DNA of 64,000 nucleotides from Neonectria sp. B-13. Taxonomy: Eukaryota > Ascomycota > Sordariomycetes > Hypocreales > Nectriaceae. Each line of letters begins with the position of its first letter. Position 1 is the first letter of the stretch. The stretch lies in contig NOKP01000029.1 of the NCBI GenBank assembly GCA_002682825.1, positions 248,001 through 312,000 on the forward strand, written 5' to 3'. The notes beneath the pieces were generated by a model that searched no databases, was not told where the DNA came from, and was given only the letters and a program-made list of their open reading frames with translations. This document shows, piece after piece, positions 35,191-46,307 of the stretch. The translations under genes were made by a program, and so were the position numbers.

Positions 35191-35942
35191 TCCCAGCCTC
35201 GGCGCACGGTCCGGCGAGAGGGCTGCGAGAGTTCGGGGCTATCTGGACTCGAGAATCAGGGAAACGGGAGGTTGAGATAGCTCTTGCTTTAGTATCACAC
35301 CACGTTTCGAGGGTCGAACTCTCCTGTCCGCTGCATATCTGCGCGTGTTTCTGCTTTCTTTCGCAGGCAAGCCTCATACGAGAAGATAGCACGGTGGGCA
35401 CGGCCATCTTGGAGGGAGATACGGATAAGGACGCGAGATTTCGGGCCTTAGCCGATACCCACTTGGCAGCAGAGCGGAGAGCTAGCGCTAGACAACTACT
35501 TGGTCGAGACCTTGGGATAGCGTCAGATGTGTCAGATGCTCACCGAGGAAGGCGACGGAGTCTATGTTCCCTGCGAGTTGCCAGGGGAGTGAAGCAAATA
35601 GATGCGTGGTTGCTTCGGCGATTTGTCCCGACGATTAGAATGGACAGGGTTGGGGATAGGTGCGTCACATTAAGAAGATGATGGTCTCTGCAGGGTAGCT
35701 TTAATCATAACGGTGGGAATGATTCTCATGAGTCGTAAAAGAACGAAGCTATGATTTCAATTACAAATCTAACATTGGCCTTTTTATTCAACTTAAGGTA
35801 CGTGGTCGAACAAGGAGTTATCATCACACGTCTTTATTTCAGAACTGGTTACATTGTTGTTGAGAGCTAGTGCTATGTCTCTCCCCCGGTGCGAAATCAA
35901 ACCAGTCGCTTCATGAGCGGTCCTCAAATCTCCCAGCCACAT

Positions 35943-37272
35943 CTAGGTCCTAACAGAAGGAAGCGTGTACTTCTCTCTGGGTACGTGGTCAAACTTTCCG
36001 AGACTCGTGTGTCCCTCAGGATCAACATACTCGCCAGCAAAGAAGTCGGCATGCTTCGCCTCATCTCTCGGCTTGTCCAAGTCGAACTCGAACCGCTTCC
36101 AACCATGTTTCCTGGCGTCCAGGTAGTCCGCCATGCAAAAGATCCTGTCATCCATCGGCGTGTTGGCTCCCATGCGCTCAAGGAGCGGTGAGTTCTCGAT
36201 CGGCACAAGTTCTCTCTCGTCCGCGGGACGGACGAAGTAGATGACGCCGATGCGGCGAAGGTGGCGCTGGTCCACCGGGGGTTGCACCACGCGGTGAATC
36301 GTGGCCTTGAAGAGGCCGCCGGTCAACCGCTCTAGCGCCTCGCCGAAGTTGACGACGATGCCGTGCGGCTGGTGCTTGACCCACCTGTACTTCTCAGTGT
36401 GATGGCAGAGCACCTGCAGAGCGGCAATGGGCTGCGAAAAGAGCAGGGTAAAGGTACCCCAGTCGGTGTGTCCGGACAGGAAGATGTCACGGTACTTTTC
36501 GCTCTCCTCCTTGGAACGGGGCTCACACATCATCTACAGAATCAAGTCAGCTATTGCAGCTCACAAACTAGAGATTGCTCAACTCACGTAGCGGATGTAC
36601 TCGGTCTTGGAGCCGCCGGGGGCATGGGTAGAAAGCACAACCTCCTCTGGGACTTCGAGAATCATCGCCAAGAGCTTGAGCAGCTTGACGAGAATATTGG
36701 TTCGGATGAAGTGCATGACCTCGTTGGTCTCCTCCATGTAGGGGCGCAGAATCTCGGGGTGCGGGCGGTTCTTCGGGTCGTGGACGAGGATGTTGTAGTG
36801 GTCTAGTTGCTTGGGAAAGCCTCCCTTGTGTCCAAGGGGTCCGGAGGGCTTGTAGCCGACGTACAGACCGCGGGCATCTTCCTCAGGCGTGACTAAAAAT
36901 AGTTAGAAACAGCTCTTACAAAGTAGCAGAAAACTCTTGTCACCTTCGTAAGGGCCCTTGCCCTCTGGCGACAGGGTCATGACGCCGTTGGCGATCTTCA
37001 TCTGCCGCAAGTACGTTTCGTCGGAGATGCCATGATTCGTGAGAGTGAGGAACCCGTATCCTGTAGCGGCCTCGAACAACTGTTTGGCAAGCTCCTTTCG
37101 GCCGGCAGGGTCGTCGAACTTGGAAAGATCAAGGTTGACGAGATCCACATAGTCGACTAGAAGTACTGTTGTGAGATAGGGTCATTAGGGACGACAGGAG
37201 CAATCACTCACGGTTCTCCTGGGTAGGCGGTGGAGGCGTGTACTCCGGGAGCTGGGCAAGACTGGGAGCCAT
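35943..37272 (-). CDS. 2-oxoglutarate/Fe(II)-dependent oxygenase (isopenicillin-N-synthase-like)
   Basis: Non-haem iron oxygenase of 389 aa from exons 37272-37212, 37156-36944, 36892-36588 and 36533-35943. The N-terminal domain contains GYGFLTLTNHGIS and LYVGYKPSGPLGHKGG. The iron site is the HxD of SGHTDWGTFTLLF and the later His of FKATIHRVVQPP. The usual Arg-x-Ser 2-oxoglutarate pair appears as RRIGVIYFVRP, so the co-substrate Ser is replaced by Gly. Such enzymes hydroxylate small molecules, or cyclise them. In this cluster it could hydroxylate a lactam or amino acid before ring opening (inference). Two palindromes lie 291 and 326 bp before the start. Confidence 0.87.
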
Positions 37273-37562
37273 GATGAATGGAAATATGTGTGCGAGTGGT
37301 TATGGAATACTTGGACTTTATTAGTCGTGGGTTGTTTGTTTGGTGGTGTAGGTTTGTTGGCGGCACCGATAGCTGGAGGCGCTGATAGTTATATGCTCAA
37401 GCCAAACCCGATTTCGCAGACTTCAATGAGGAATGAGGAGGATTTCGAGCGGAAATGTGCTCCCTTGGAGGCCGAGATGTAATTCCCGTGCCAATGATGA
37501 GCCTGGGGAGGCGGGAGGAGCATGAACGCCACCCAAATCTCACCCCAAGCAGGGCGAAGCGT

Positions 37563-37570
37563 GGAGCTCC
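37563..37570. promoter_or_regulatory. GGAGCTCC palindrome, oxygenase promoter (proximal)
   Basis: Perfect copy followed by TCC. It is paired with a second copy 35 bp further upstream, the only doublet of perfect sites in the window. Confidence 0.6.
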
Positions 37571-37597
37571 TCCTGTTAGACGCGCCCAATTGAGCAT

Positions 37598-37605
37598 GGA
37601 GCTCC
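37598..37605. promoter_or_regulatory. GGAGCTCC palindrome, oxygenase promoter (distal)
   Basis: Perfect copy in the context cATGGAGCTCCTCTCG, a little over three helical turns from the proximal copy. Confidence 0.6.
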
Positions 37606-38280
37606 TCTCGCTGCGCTCCTTATGACGATCAGGACAGCACCGCAACGCAGCAAAAGGTCACGAGGGCGGTTTAGCATGCATTTATGACCAAGCCGTGTGA
37701 TGCATCACAAGTTGGGCAAGGAGGACTGATGACGAAGAGCCTGGTATTGATAAGAAGCATCGTGACATCTCGTTGTCTACAATTCGAGACCCAATTGACC
37801 TCTGTTTGACGCTAGAAAATAGCTCTGAACTGTGAGATAGTGATGGACAGTACGGGGCCAAGGTCAAACCTCTAGCTTTCAAGACTGTGGGGAGTCTACG
37901 GATACTGCGGGGAGTGTCCCAGAACGACGATGGTCTCCATCACCATGGGTGGAGATGTCGGCAGTTGATGGAGATGCACTGGCTCTTTGCATGACGGCGC
38001 AATCATCACATGGTCTCCTTGGCCATCTGCAGCTAGGAGAATCAGGAAAGGTCAGAAACAGGTTTGCTCCCTGTCCTTGTCGCATGTTCCCGCCGATCTG
38101 ATCTTGATAAGCAAAGTTCGTGTCTTTGCCGTTTCATTCAGTAGTGACTTTGTACGAGGCGAATCTAGGATATTCTCGTGTAGTCTTTATCGGCATCTAA
38201 GTCTGGATGGAAGCAGTTGCTATTACTCATTTGGTCTACCAATTCTATGATGAAAACATGTTGCTAATGTGAGCCGGCTA

Positions 38281-41200
38281 TCAAGCTGATTCACCCATTG
38301 ACTGAATCATATCCACTGTACCGTTTGCAATCCCCACAAACTTGTGTTTCGTCTCGCCCGCATCGCCCGAACCGGTTGAAGCCAAGGTCCCGGGAGTTCC
38401 CCAGCCGCCACCGCCGGGGGACTTGATGACGATGCGGTCTCCAGCAGCCATCATGGCCGTGTTCTTGCCGCCCAGATTAATCACCCGTCCACTCTTCTTG
38501 ACCCAGAGATTCTGTCCTCTTCCGCCGACATCGCCACCCTCGAGTCCGTAAGGCGCGTACGTGCGTCTCTCGCTCAGAATCGACACCTTGGTTGGAATAG
38601 AGAACTCCAGTTCGCGGATGATGCCGTCGCCTCCTGGGTGAGCACCAGCACCGCCACTTCCCTCTCGAAGGCAGAACTTCCTGAGAATAACTGGGTATCT
38701 TCTCTCCAGGACCTCGGGATCTGTGATGCGCGTGTTCGTCATGTTGGTGTGCACGCCGCTGGTTCCGTCCCAGGTTGGGCCACCTCCGGAACCGCCGCAG
38801 ATGGTCTCGTAGTATCCAAAGCCGTTCTCCTCGTCGTCGGTACCGAAAGTGAGGTTGTTCATGCAACCTTGGCTTGCGGCCACGGCCTTGAAGGCCTTGA
38901 AGATGACATCCACAATGCGCTGCGAGGTCAAGACGTTGCCAGCGCACACGGCTGCATCCTCGGACGGGCGAAGCAGCGAGGACTCGGGGATGCGGACGTC
39001 AATCGGTCGGATGGCGCCTTGATTTAACGGGATGTCCATGCTGACCATGCACCGCAGGGCAAAGATGATGGCCGAATGGCAAATTGCTATGGGGGCGTTC
39101 CAGTTTCCTGACACCTGTTAGCCGTCTTATCTCGGACCTCTGGTACATTCATCTGGGTTGGGAATCTTACCATAGGCCTCTGGACCCGTTCCTTCGAAGT
39201 CAAATATGGCGCCTCCCGAAGCCTCGTCGATACTGACTCGGAGCTGAATCGGGGTGCCGTCGTCCATAAAGTCGACGGCCTCCAAGGCCTTGCCATCAGT
39301 GGACTTGTAGATGGTCCTGAGCATATCCCGCACAGCTCGTTCCGCAGCGCCTTGAATCTCCTCCACTGTTTCAAGTCAGTCTCTAATCTTCTCCCTGAGA
39401 TAGTGGAACTTACTGTAGAACTGCACGACCTCGAGACCATAGTCATTGATGAGACCGTGGATTAGCTGACTACCACGATGGTTCGCAGCAGCTTGGGCCT
39501 TGATGTCAGAGATGTTATCCTTCAAACAGCGAGTTCCCTGGCAGCCAGGCGACTTCGATGGAGCCATGAGTAGCTCCGTCAACTCCTCTTCTTTGAACTT
39601 CCCGCCCTCGATCACTTTGAAGGCCTTGATCACAGCACCTTCCTCCCAGAGCTCCTTGGAGTTGGGAGGCATCGAGCCAGGGAGAATGCCGCCAATCTGG
39701 AACTAGTCAGTACTTGTAGGGACTTGGAAGACTTGGCTCGTAAGGACTTACATCTGCATGGTGGCCGCGTGATGCCGTCCAGAAGATGATCTTGTTTCCT
39801 TCGTCATTGAAGACGGGGGTAATCACTGTGAGATCTGGCAAGTGAGTGCCGCCGCAATCTATAAATAACAGATTAGCTTCAAGATTGTCGTCGAAAATGC
39901 CAGCTCGTCTTACCTGGAGCATTGGAAAGAATGACGTCGCCGGGACGAAGCTTGTCTCCCCAGTGCTGGATCTGCCACTTCACGGCAAAGGCCATACTGC
40001 CAATCTGTTGAACGATTAGTCGATGCAATCTAACGAACACCACAGCTTCGTGCACTTACCATCGCCGGAACATGGGGCGCATTTGCCACAAGTCCACCGT
40101 CCGGAGAAAACACCGTGCAGGAAAAGTCCAACCGCTCCTTGATGTTGGTGCTGACACTCGTCTTCTGGAGGGCTCGGCCCATCTGCTCCGCCACTCCCAT
40201 GAACCGATGTCCGAAGATGGAGAGCTGGATGGGGTTTGCTTGTTTCGAAGAAATAGATGCCTTGCTCCCGACATGCACGTCAATGATGACAGTGTTGGAG
40301 AGTCTGGTGGCCGTGGCCTCCGGGACGATGATGATCGTTTGCTTGTCGTCGATGATCAAGGCAGGTCCGCGGACCTTGGAATGCGGAACCAGTTCGCTGA
40401 GAACATACACGGGCGTTTTGCTCCAGCCCAAGCCCTTGAAGTACACATCTTTCGTCATTTGCGCCTTGGTCGTCCAAATGCCTTCAGCTGATGCCAGCTC
40501 AGTAGGCCACGGAGTCGCCGACTCCATGTTGCTTTGTCCAATTGATCGCACTCGACAGTCGTCCACGATAACATCACGCCCAGCCGGCAGGAATCCGAAT
40601 TGGCTCTGGTGCTCCTTTTCAAACGCAGCGAGGAAGCCTCCCGTCCCGGGCTTGTCCTGGATCATCAGAGCGGTGTCGCTTCCGTGGAAACGCATGTTGA
40701 GATATCTCTCCGAGACAATGCGCGACTTGGGGATTCGCTGGACGAGCAGTGCCTCAGTCGCGGTGTCTTGAAGTTTATCCAGCTCCGCAGCAAACAAGGC
40801 AAAGTTCTCGGGAGAGTAGATGGCTGCGGACGGGCTGCGCTCCTCTTGAACAACGTCTGCCAAGGCCATTCCGTGTGCTGATAGGAGTGATGAGTACTTG
40901 TGGATGAGGATCCGTGAAATACCCAACGCGGTGGAGATATCACAGGCATGTTGTCCTCCTGCACCACCAAAAGATGCGAGATTGTGAAGACCAGCATCGA
41001 ATCCCTTGGCTTCGGTCAGGGTTCGGATAGGTCTGCACATGGCTTCGTTCGCAACATCCAGGAAGCTGGTCGTGTTAGTACGTAGATATCATAGGAGTAA
41101 ACATGTACGAGGCTTACCCAATAGCGACCTCCTCCACAGAGAGCTTCTCGGCGACCTCCTTGTTGATCTCTTCGGTGAGGCTTTCAAACAGACCCCGGCT

Positions 41201-42772
41201 AGCATCAATATCTAGAGGAAGATCCTCATTGGGGCCAAATATCCGAGGAAAGAACTCGGGACGCAGTCGTCCGAGGATCAAGTTGGCGTCTGTGACAGTC
41301 AAGGGACCACCGTTTCGGTAACACGCAGGACCGGGATTCGCAGAAGCACTCTCCGGTCCGACTTTGAACATGCCGCTCTGCCACACGAGGATACTTCCGC
41401 CACCGGCTGCGACGGTGTTGATGTCTAATTGAGGGCTCTGGACGATCACTCCAGCAGTAGTAGTCTCGAAGACTTGTTCCAACTCTCCAGTGTACCTAAA
41501 AGCCAAGTCAGAGATGAAATTGAGAGCGAGTAATGCAGAAAATGTACCTTGACACATCTGTACTTGTGCCACCCATGTCAAATCCGATGACTGGAGTGCC
41601 GTCTTCCTCGTCGTAGCATGTTCGAGCGTAGCCAACGACACCACCGGCAGGACCCGAGAGAATAGATCTCAGTCCAGATAGACTAGAGAACTCCACAAGG
41701 CCACCATCACTCTGCATGAACTCACAGCGGCAGCCACTAGTCCTCAGATCCTCGAAGCCAGACTCAAAGCCACTGATGTAGCGCTTGATCTCCGGGGTCA
41801 AGTAGGCGTCCGCTGTTGATGAGTTGCCCCGAGGAACGATCTTGACGATAGGGGATAGCTCGGCACTCAAAGAAACGTGAGTGAATCCGATGGCCTCGGC
41901 AAGCTTACCCACTGCGGCTTCGTGATCACGGAAGGTGAAGCTGTGCATCAGGCAAACGGCAATAGATCGGAATCCCTCATCGTATGCCTCTTGAAGGGAC
42001 TTTCTGGTGGAATCCAAGTCTTAGGCTGGTCAGCCATCTCGGCTCTGATGTAAACAATAGGACGTGGAACTTACCCAAGGGCTCAAGAATTCTGACTACT
42101 TCACCAGTGACACCCTCCACTAAAGCGGAGTCTGAGGCAATGTCGATGGGCGTAGGCTTTTTGCTCTCTGTCCAGGACTCCAGGGTCACTCGCTCAGTTA
42201 CCTCAATCACTTTTGAGTACAGCGTATCTGGCTTGTTGATTGCCATGTCAAAAAGCTTTGGCCTTGACTGGTTACCGATATGAAGGAGATCCTGACGCGT
42301 GATTAGAAGTAGTGACTCAGCCATTGTTGTCTCAACTCACTTTCAAGCCCTTGGTCACAACGAACACGGTCCTCTCGCCCTTTCGCTCAAGGAGTGCGTT
42401 TGTGGCTACAGTCGTGCCCATTCTAATGGATTCTGAATAATTTAGTCTTCACGTTCATTAGTTTGCGCCGTGAGAGGCGACATACCAACTCCCCTCAGGG
42501 ATATCTTCTCGCCTCTGGGATAGGATCGGCCAGTGGCCTTCTCCAGCACCCTGCGGATGGCTTCCACGGGAGCATCTGGATAATTGTTGGGGTCCACCGA
42601 AAGGAGCTTGATTAAAATGTCATCCTGGCCCGGGACGGTAGCGACACACTGAGCAGATGTTAGCGGCTTCATCCCATACAGTGTCAGAGCGGGACTGCCA
42701 TACATCTGTGAAGGTGCCTCCCCTGTCGATGGAGATTCGGATCCCATTGGTTCGGTCCGGAAGAGAACCCAT
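38281..42772 (-). CDS. OXP1: 5-oxoprolinase (ATP-dependent), fused HyuA-HyuB
   Basis: Opens 5-oxoproline to glutamate with ATP, or hydrolyses a related lactam/hydantoin ring; cytosolic. Twelve exons (42772-42704, 42648-42486, 42432-42341, 42291-42075, 42019-41548, 41495-41118, 41065-40060, 40004-39914, 39858-39752, 39696-39414, 39365-39171, 39107-38281) give 1,299 aa, the usual length of eukaryotic oxoprolinases. The HyuA half has [51 protein letters not shown] and [13 protein letters not shown]. The HyuB half has [41 protein letters not shown] and [13 protein letters not shown]. All twelve parts keep frame. The substrate could be oxoproline or an analogue. A perfect palindrome lies 384 bp before the start. 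Confidence 0.92.
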
Positions 42773-43110
42773 TGTGTGCTATCTAGATTTGAAGATTGGA
42801 AGTAGCTTTAGAATTGGAAAATGGGCATTGATTAGAGGTTGAATGAGACGAAAAGTGCTTCAGCGTTGGTTGTGTAGGCTACAAAAGACGGGTGCTGCAA
42901 GGGTGATTATAATCCTCAGGTGGCCCCCGCTCGGGATACACGCCTCTATCTCGTAAACGTGATGGCACAGCTTGGAAGAGCGAATAGAAGACGAGATCCT
43001 GGTGCTCCTCCCTTTTCTCAGCCAAAGGACGGCTTGCAGCGGAGGAGCAATCCCGATCTCGATACAAAGTGTGTGTGGAGATACGCCGTCTTCGGCATTT
43101 GCCTCCGTCC

Positions 43111-43137
43111 TCCACATCCTCCACATCCTCCACATTC
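43111..43137. repeat. Tandem 9-bp repeat, three copies
   Basis: Unit TCCACATCC repeated twice exactly and once with one change. It sits 19 bp from the palindrome in the oxoprolinase promoter and is probably length-variable between strains. Confidence 0.75.
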
Positions 43138-43155
43138 ACTCCACCCCTCCACATG

Positions 43156-43163
43156 GGAGCTCC
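43156..43163. promoter_or_regulatory. GGAGCTCC palindrome, oxoprolinase promoter
   Basis: Perfect copy in context ATGGGAGCTCCTCC. A related GGTGCTCCTCCC stands at ~43001, and GCGGAGGAGC lies near 43039. Confidence 0.6.
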
Positions 43164-43418
43164 TCCAGCTGTGTTGGCGCTTATCGTTAGCTCACGAGAG
43201 CCTATGGAAGAGTGGCATTGCCAACTGACCAATGATCTTTACCGGGCATGTGGTGCACTTGGCAACAACACGATGCAATTACTTGATTGAATACTGCATG
43301 GGACATACGCTGCTTTATACTTCACTTTTACCAGGCAGCATAGATTAATTGGGTGCGAATAGTACAGAATCAACGTTGTATTGGATGTTTTATTTTCCTC
43401 TATAGTTCGCCTCGGCTA

Positions 43419-44765
43419 TCACCTAATTGTGCGGACGGCATCGTCCAAAGCCAACGCTACGTACTTCACATTGCCCTCATTCAACCCCGCAATTGAGATC
43501 CGAGATGTGTCCGCCATGTAAATGTGGTATTTGGCTACAGTGCACTTCGTTAGCTTGCAGGTCTGAGACAGTGATTATGTCGGAAAAGACTGTGACATTG
43601 TCGGAACTTACTCTCCAGATGCTCGATTTGAGCAGGCGTGATTCCCATGTATCCAAACATGCCCGTTTGGCTGATGATGTGAGACCAGCTCCCTGGCGTT
43701 TTAAGACCCTGCAGTTCCTCAAAGAGTCTCTGGCGCATGGATAGAATACGCGTCGACATGGTCATTAGATCTCTGTTCCATTGCTCGGCGATGTCTGGTG
43801 TGCCGAGAACAGTGGCAGCGATCCTGGCTCCATATACGGGTGGGTTGGAAATGGTGGCTCGCTGCGAGTTGGCGAGAATCGATCCCACGGTGCGAGCTGC
43901 CTCTGAGGAGCTGGCAACCATCGCAGTGAGTCCAACCCGCTCTCCGTAAAGTCCCATGCTTTTAGCAAAGGACATGCAGACGCAAGCCTCGAGTCCTAAA
44001 TCCTCCACGAAGTGTCTGATGGCCCATGCATCTTTGTCGACGGAACCTGAGTTGAAGCCCAAGTATGCGGAATCGAAGATGGGGAAAATGTTCTTCTCCT
44101 TCACTATCGCCGCAATCTTCCTCCACTGCTCCTCAGACGGATCACATCCGGTTGGATTGTGCGCGCAGGCATGCATCACCACGGCAGAATCCTCGTCCGC
44201 GGCTTGCAGGGCGTTCACATAGCCCTCAAAGTCAAGGCTGCCGTCCTTGTAGTATGGCAGAGCCTTGACTTCAAACCCGATGGAGCTGAATAAGAGGCTG
44301 TGATTTGACCAGGTTGGATCCGTGATGTAGACGGTCTTGACGCTGCAACCGGCCTTCTTCATCGTGAGGCCTGCGAGTAAGAGCGCTCCTGTGCCTGACA
44401 CGGATTGACAAGAGGCCACCAGCGGGGATGTTAGCATGAGATTCACTCAGAAAGATGATTTTTAAACCTACCCTATTTTCTTTGAGGGCCTTGGTGCCAT
44501 GAAAAACAAGTCGCACGGCCTCATCACGGAATGAATTCAGTCCTGCAATAGGCAGATACTCGTGTCCGGCGTCGACAACTATCTTCTTTGCCATTCGCAC
44601 TGACGGCAACACCCAAGGCTGCCCGTTCTCATCGCGATAGGTTCCCTGCCCCAAGTTGACCTTGCCAGGGAATTCATCGGCGACATATCTCCTCGTCACG
44701 TCGAAGATGCTGTCCGGGGGAATGAATTCACCCTTGGAGAACGCTGAGGGAATGGGACTCGTCAT
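43419..44765 (-). CDS. Aspartate/aromatic-type aminotransferase (class I, PLP)
   Basis: PLP-dependent transaminase of 405 aa from exons 44765-44472, 44419-43612 and 43534-43419. The PLP lysine is in SFAKSMGLYGERVG. Other family segments are VNLGQGTYRDENGQPWVLP, YLPIAGLNSFRDE, SGTGALLLAG, CAHNPTGCDPSEEQW and the C-terminal YHIYMADTSRISIAGLN. Intron 1 (44420-44471) has GTAGGT and a TGCTAAC branch site but ends in TG; no AG acceptor keeps the frame. Aspartate aminotransferases also convert 4-hydroxyglutamate to 4-hydroxy-2-oxoglutarate, which would link the oxoprolinase and the adjacent aldolase (inference). It is divergent from the aldolase gene over a 336-bp region with one palindrome. Confidence 0.88.
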
Positions 44766-44903
44766 TTTGAGAGTGAATGCGAATGAAAGCTGCAATGAAA
44801 ACGTAAGCCAGAATGGAAAATAGTCTACCAAGTGATCTTTCAGCAGAATTCATAATGACTCGGGGCTTGCATTCTCTTGACGTGCCTTAATTCCTGAGCC
44901 AGC

Positions 44904-44911
44904 GGAGCTCC
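44904..44911. promoter_or_regulatory. GGAGCTCC palindrome, shared aminotransferase/aldolase promoter
   Basis: Perfect copy in context gCGGAGCTCCACACGG, 139 bp before the aminotransferase start and 191 bp before the aldolase start. A half-site ATGCTCCTCCC follows at ~44985. Confidence 0.62.
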
Positions 44912-45101
44912 ACACGGTTGGAACTCGGCGGAAGATCCGTTACCTAAGTTGATGAGAATGTGGGGCGTTGGATGGCATCTTACATGCTCCTCCCACCGAC
45001 GATGAAATAGAAAAGCTCCGACAACGCTGCGCCAATTATAGATTGGTTGTCAGTTCTCCCCTCATCTATCTTTAACTTCATTCACCTCTCAGATACCCAT
45101 C

Positions 45102-46092
45102 ATGGCGCCCAGTTGTCCCCCTCGGGGAGTGTACGCTCCCGTCGTCGCCTTTTTCAACGAGGATGAGACGCTCGACTTCGGCGCATTAAAAGCTCACATC
45201 ACACGTCTGGCCAAGGCTGGAGTAGCGGGTCTGGTCATACAAGGCAGCAATGGCGAGGCGCCCCATCTGCTACACTCGGAACGACAGGAAGTCATCGCCA
45301 CTGCCTCTTCCGTTCTGAAGGAAAGTGGGATTCCCGGCGCTGTCATTATTGCTGGCTGCGGCGCGCAGAGCACCAGAGAATCCATCCAGCTCTGCCAGGA
45401 AGCGAAGGAATCTGGCGCCGATTACGCTCTAGTCTTGGCCCCCAGTTATTGGAGTGAGTTTGCGCTCTTTGTGGTCTATAAGCAACCCCGACTAACACAC
45501 TGTCACAGCTGGAGCCATGCAAAAGCCCGTCATCTCCAAGTTTTTCGACGACGTTGCAAATGCGTCGCCAATCCCAATTCTGCTCTACAACTTCCCTGCC
45601 GTGACTTCTGGCATTGACCTCGACTCCGACCTGATTGCCGAAGTAGCGGCTTCCAACTCCAACATCGTTGGCTGCAAATTTACGTGCGGCAACCTTGGCA
45701 AGCTGCACCGTGTCGCCCACGACCCGAGAATTACGAAGCCCTTTGCTGCGTTTGCCGGAAAATCCGATTTCTTCTTGCATGGACTCGTTGCCGGCTCAAA
45801 CGGCGTAATTGCTGCGGCAGCCAACTTCGCGCCAGCCGTGCACGTTCACCTCCTCAAGTTGTATGACGATGGAAAGATCAAGGAGGCTCAGGAACTTCAA
45901 ACTCGCCTCAGCCAAGCAGACTGGGTGTTAGTACAGCTTGGTGTCGCTGGTTTGAAAGCAGCTCTGGATAGGTACTACGGCTATGGAGGAGGGCGAAGCA
46001 GAAGGCCCTTGGGCTTGGTGGCGAGTGCCAAGTTCGAAGGGAAAAATGATGTTGTGCTGAAGGGACTGGTCGACCTAGAAAACTCCTTGTAA
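45102..46092 (+). CDS. DapA-family aldolase, 4-hydroxy-2-oxoglutarate aldolase-like
   Basis: Class I (Schiff base) aldolase/lyase of 311 aa from exons 45102-45453 and 45509-46092. The pyruvate-binding loop is QGSNGEAPHL, the catalytic Tyr is in ILLYNFPAVTSG, and the Schiff-base Lys is in IVGCKFTCGN. VAGSNGVIAAAANFAP is the usual C-terminal loop. Fungal members cleave 4-hydroxy-2-oxoglutarate to pyruvate and glyoxylate, or 2-keto-3-deoxy sugar acids. The neighbouring aminotransferase and oxoprolinase favour the first reading (inference). True lysine-pathway DapA is not expected in fungi. Confidence 0.88.
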
Positions 46093-46307
46093 TTTAGCGA
46101 AGTACATTAGAATAGACCACCAGGAACACTTTACGGCCAGTTCAGTATGCTCCGTGTCACAGCCTGTTTGTGTTTTGGACCATGACTTTGATTCATAGCT
46201 AAATATTGACTAATACAACAGCGCAAAACAACTTTAGGTGCCATTAAATCATCGCGCATGTGGGCTTTCCTTGCGAAAGCGACACCTGCTGCCGGATTCC
46301 GGTATTC

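Larger units (their letters stand above)
34724..35942. other. Intergenic region, GC-rich, with variant operator-like sites
   Basis: 1.2 kb between the transporter start and the oxygenase 3' end. Overlapping frames (for example 35019-35681 plus, 34958-35407 minus) are open in both directions but have no domain or initiation context. I treat them as composition artefacts. Confidence 0.55.
37273..38280. other. Intergenic region, promoter of the oxygenase and 3' flank of the oxoprolinase
   Basis: 1.0 kb. It holds two palindromes near the oxygenase side. The frame at 37987-38250 has no domain. Nothing else seen. Confidence 0.55.
42773..43418. other. Intergenic region, oxoprolinase promoter and aminotransferase 3' flank
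   Basis: 646 bp with a short tandem repeat and one palindrome. Small frames on both strands come from the repeat and have no domain. Confidence 0.55.

Noticed and set aside
35019..35681. 220-codon plus-strand frame between the transporter and oxygenase genes
   Set aside because: The opposite strand is also open, composition is GC-rich and low in codon structure, no domain or start context is visible, and the region contains operator-like sites.
43111..43137. CRISPR-like array
   Set aside because: The repeats are directly adjacent 9-bp units without spacers, in a eukaryotic promoter. Simple tandem repeat.
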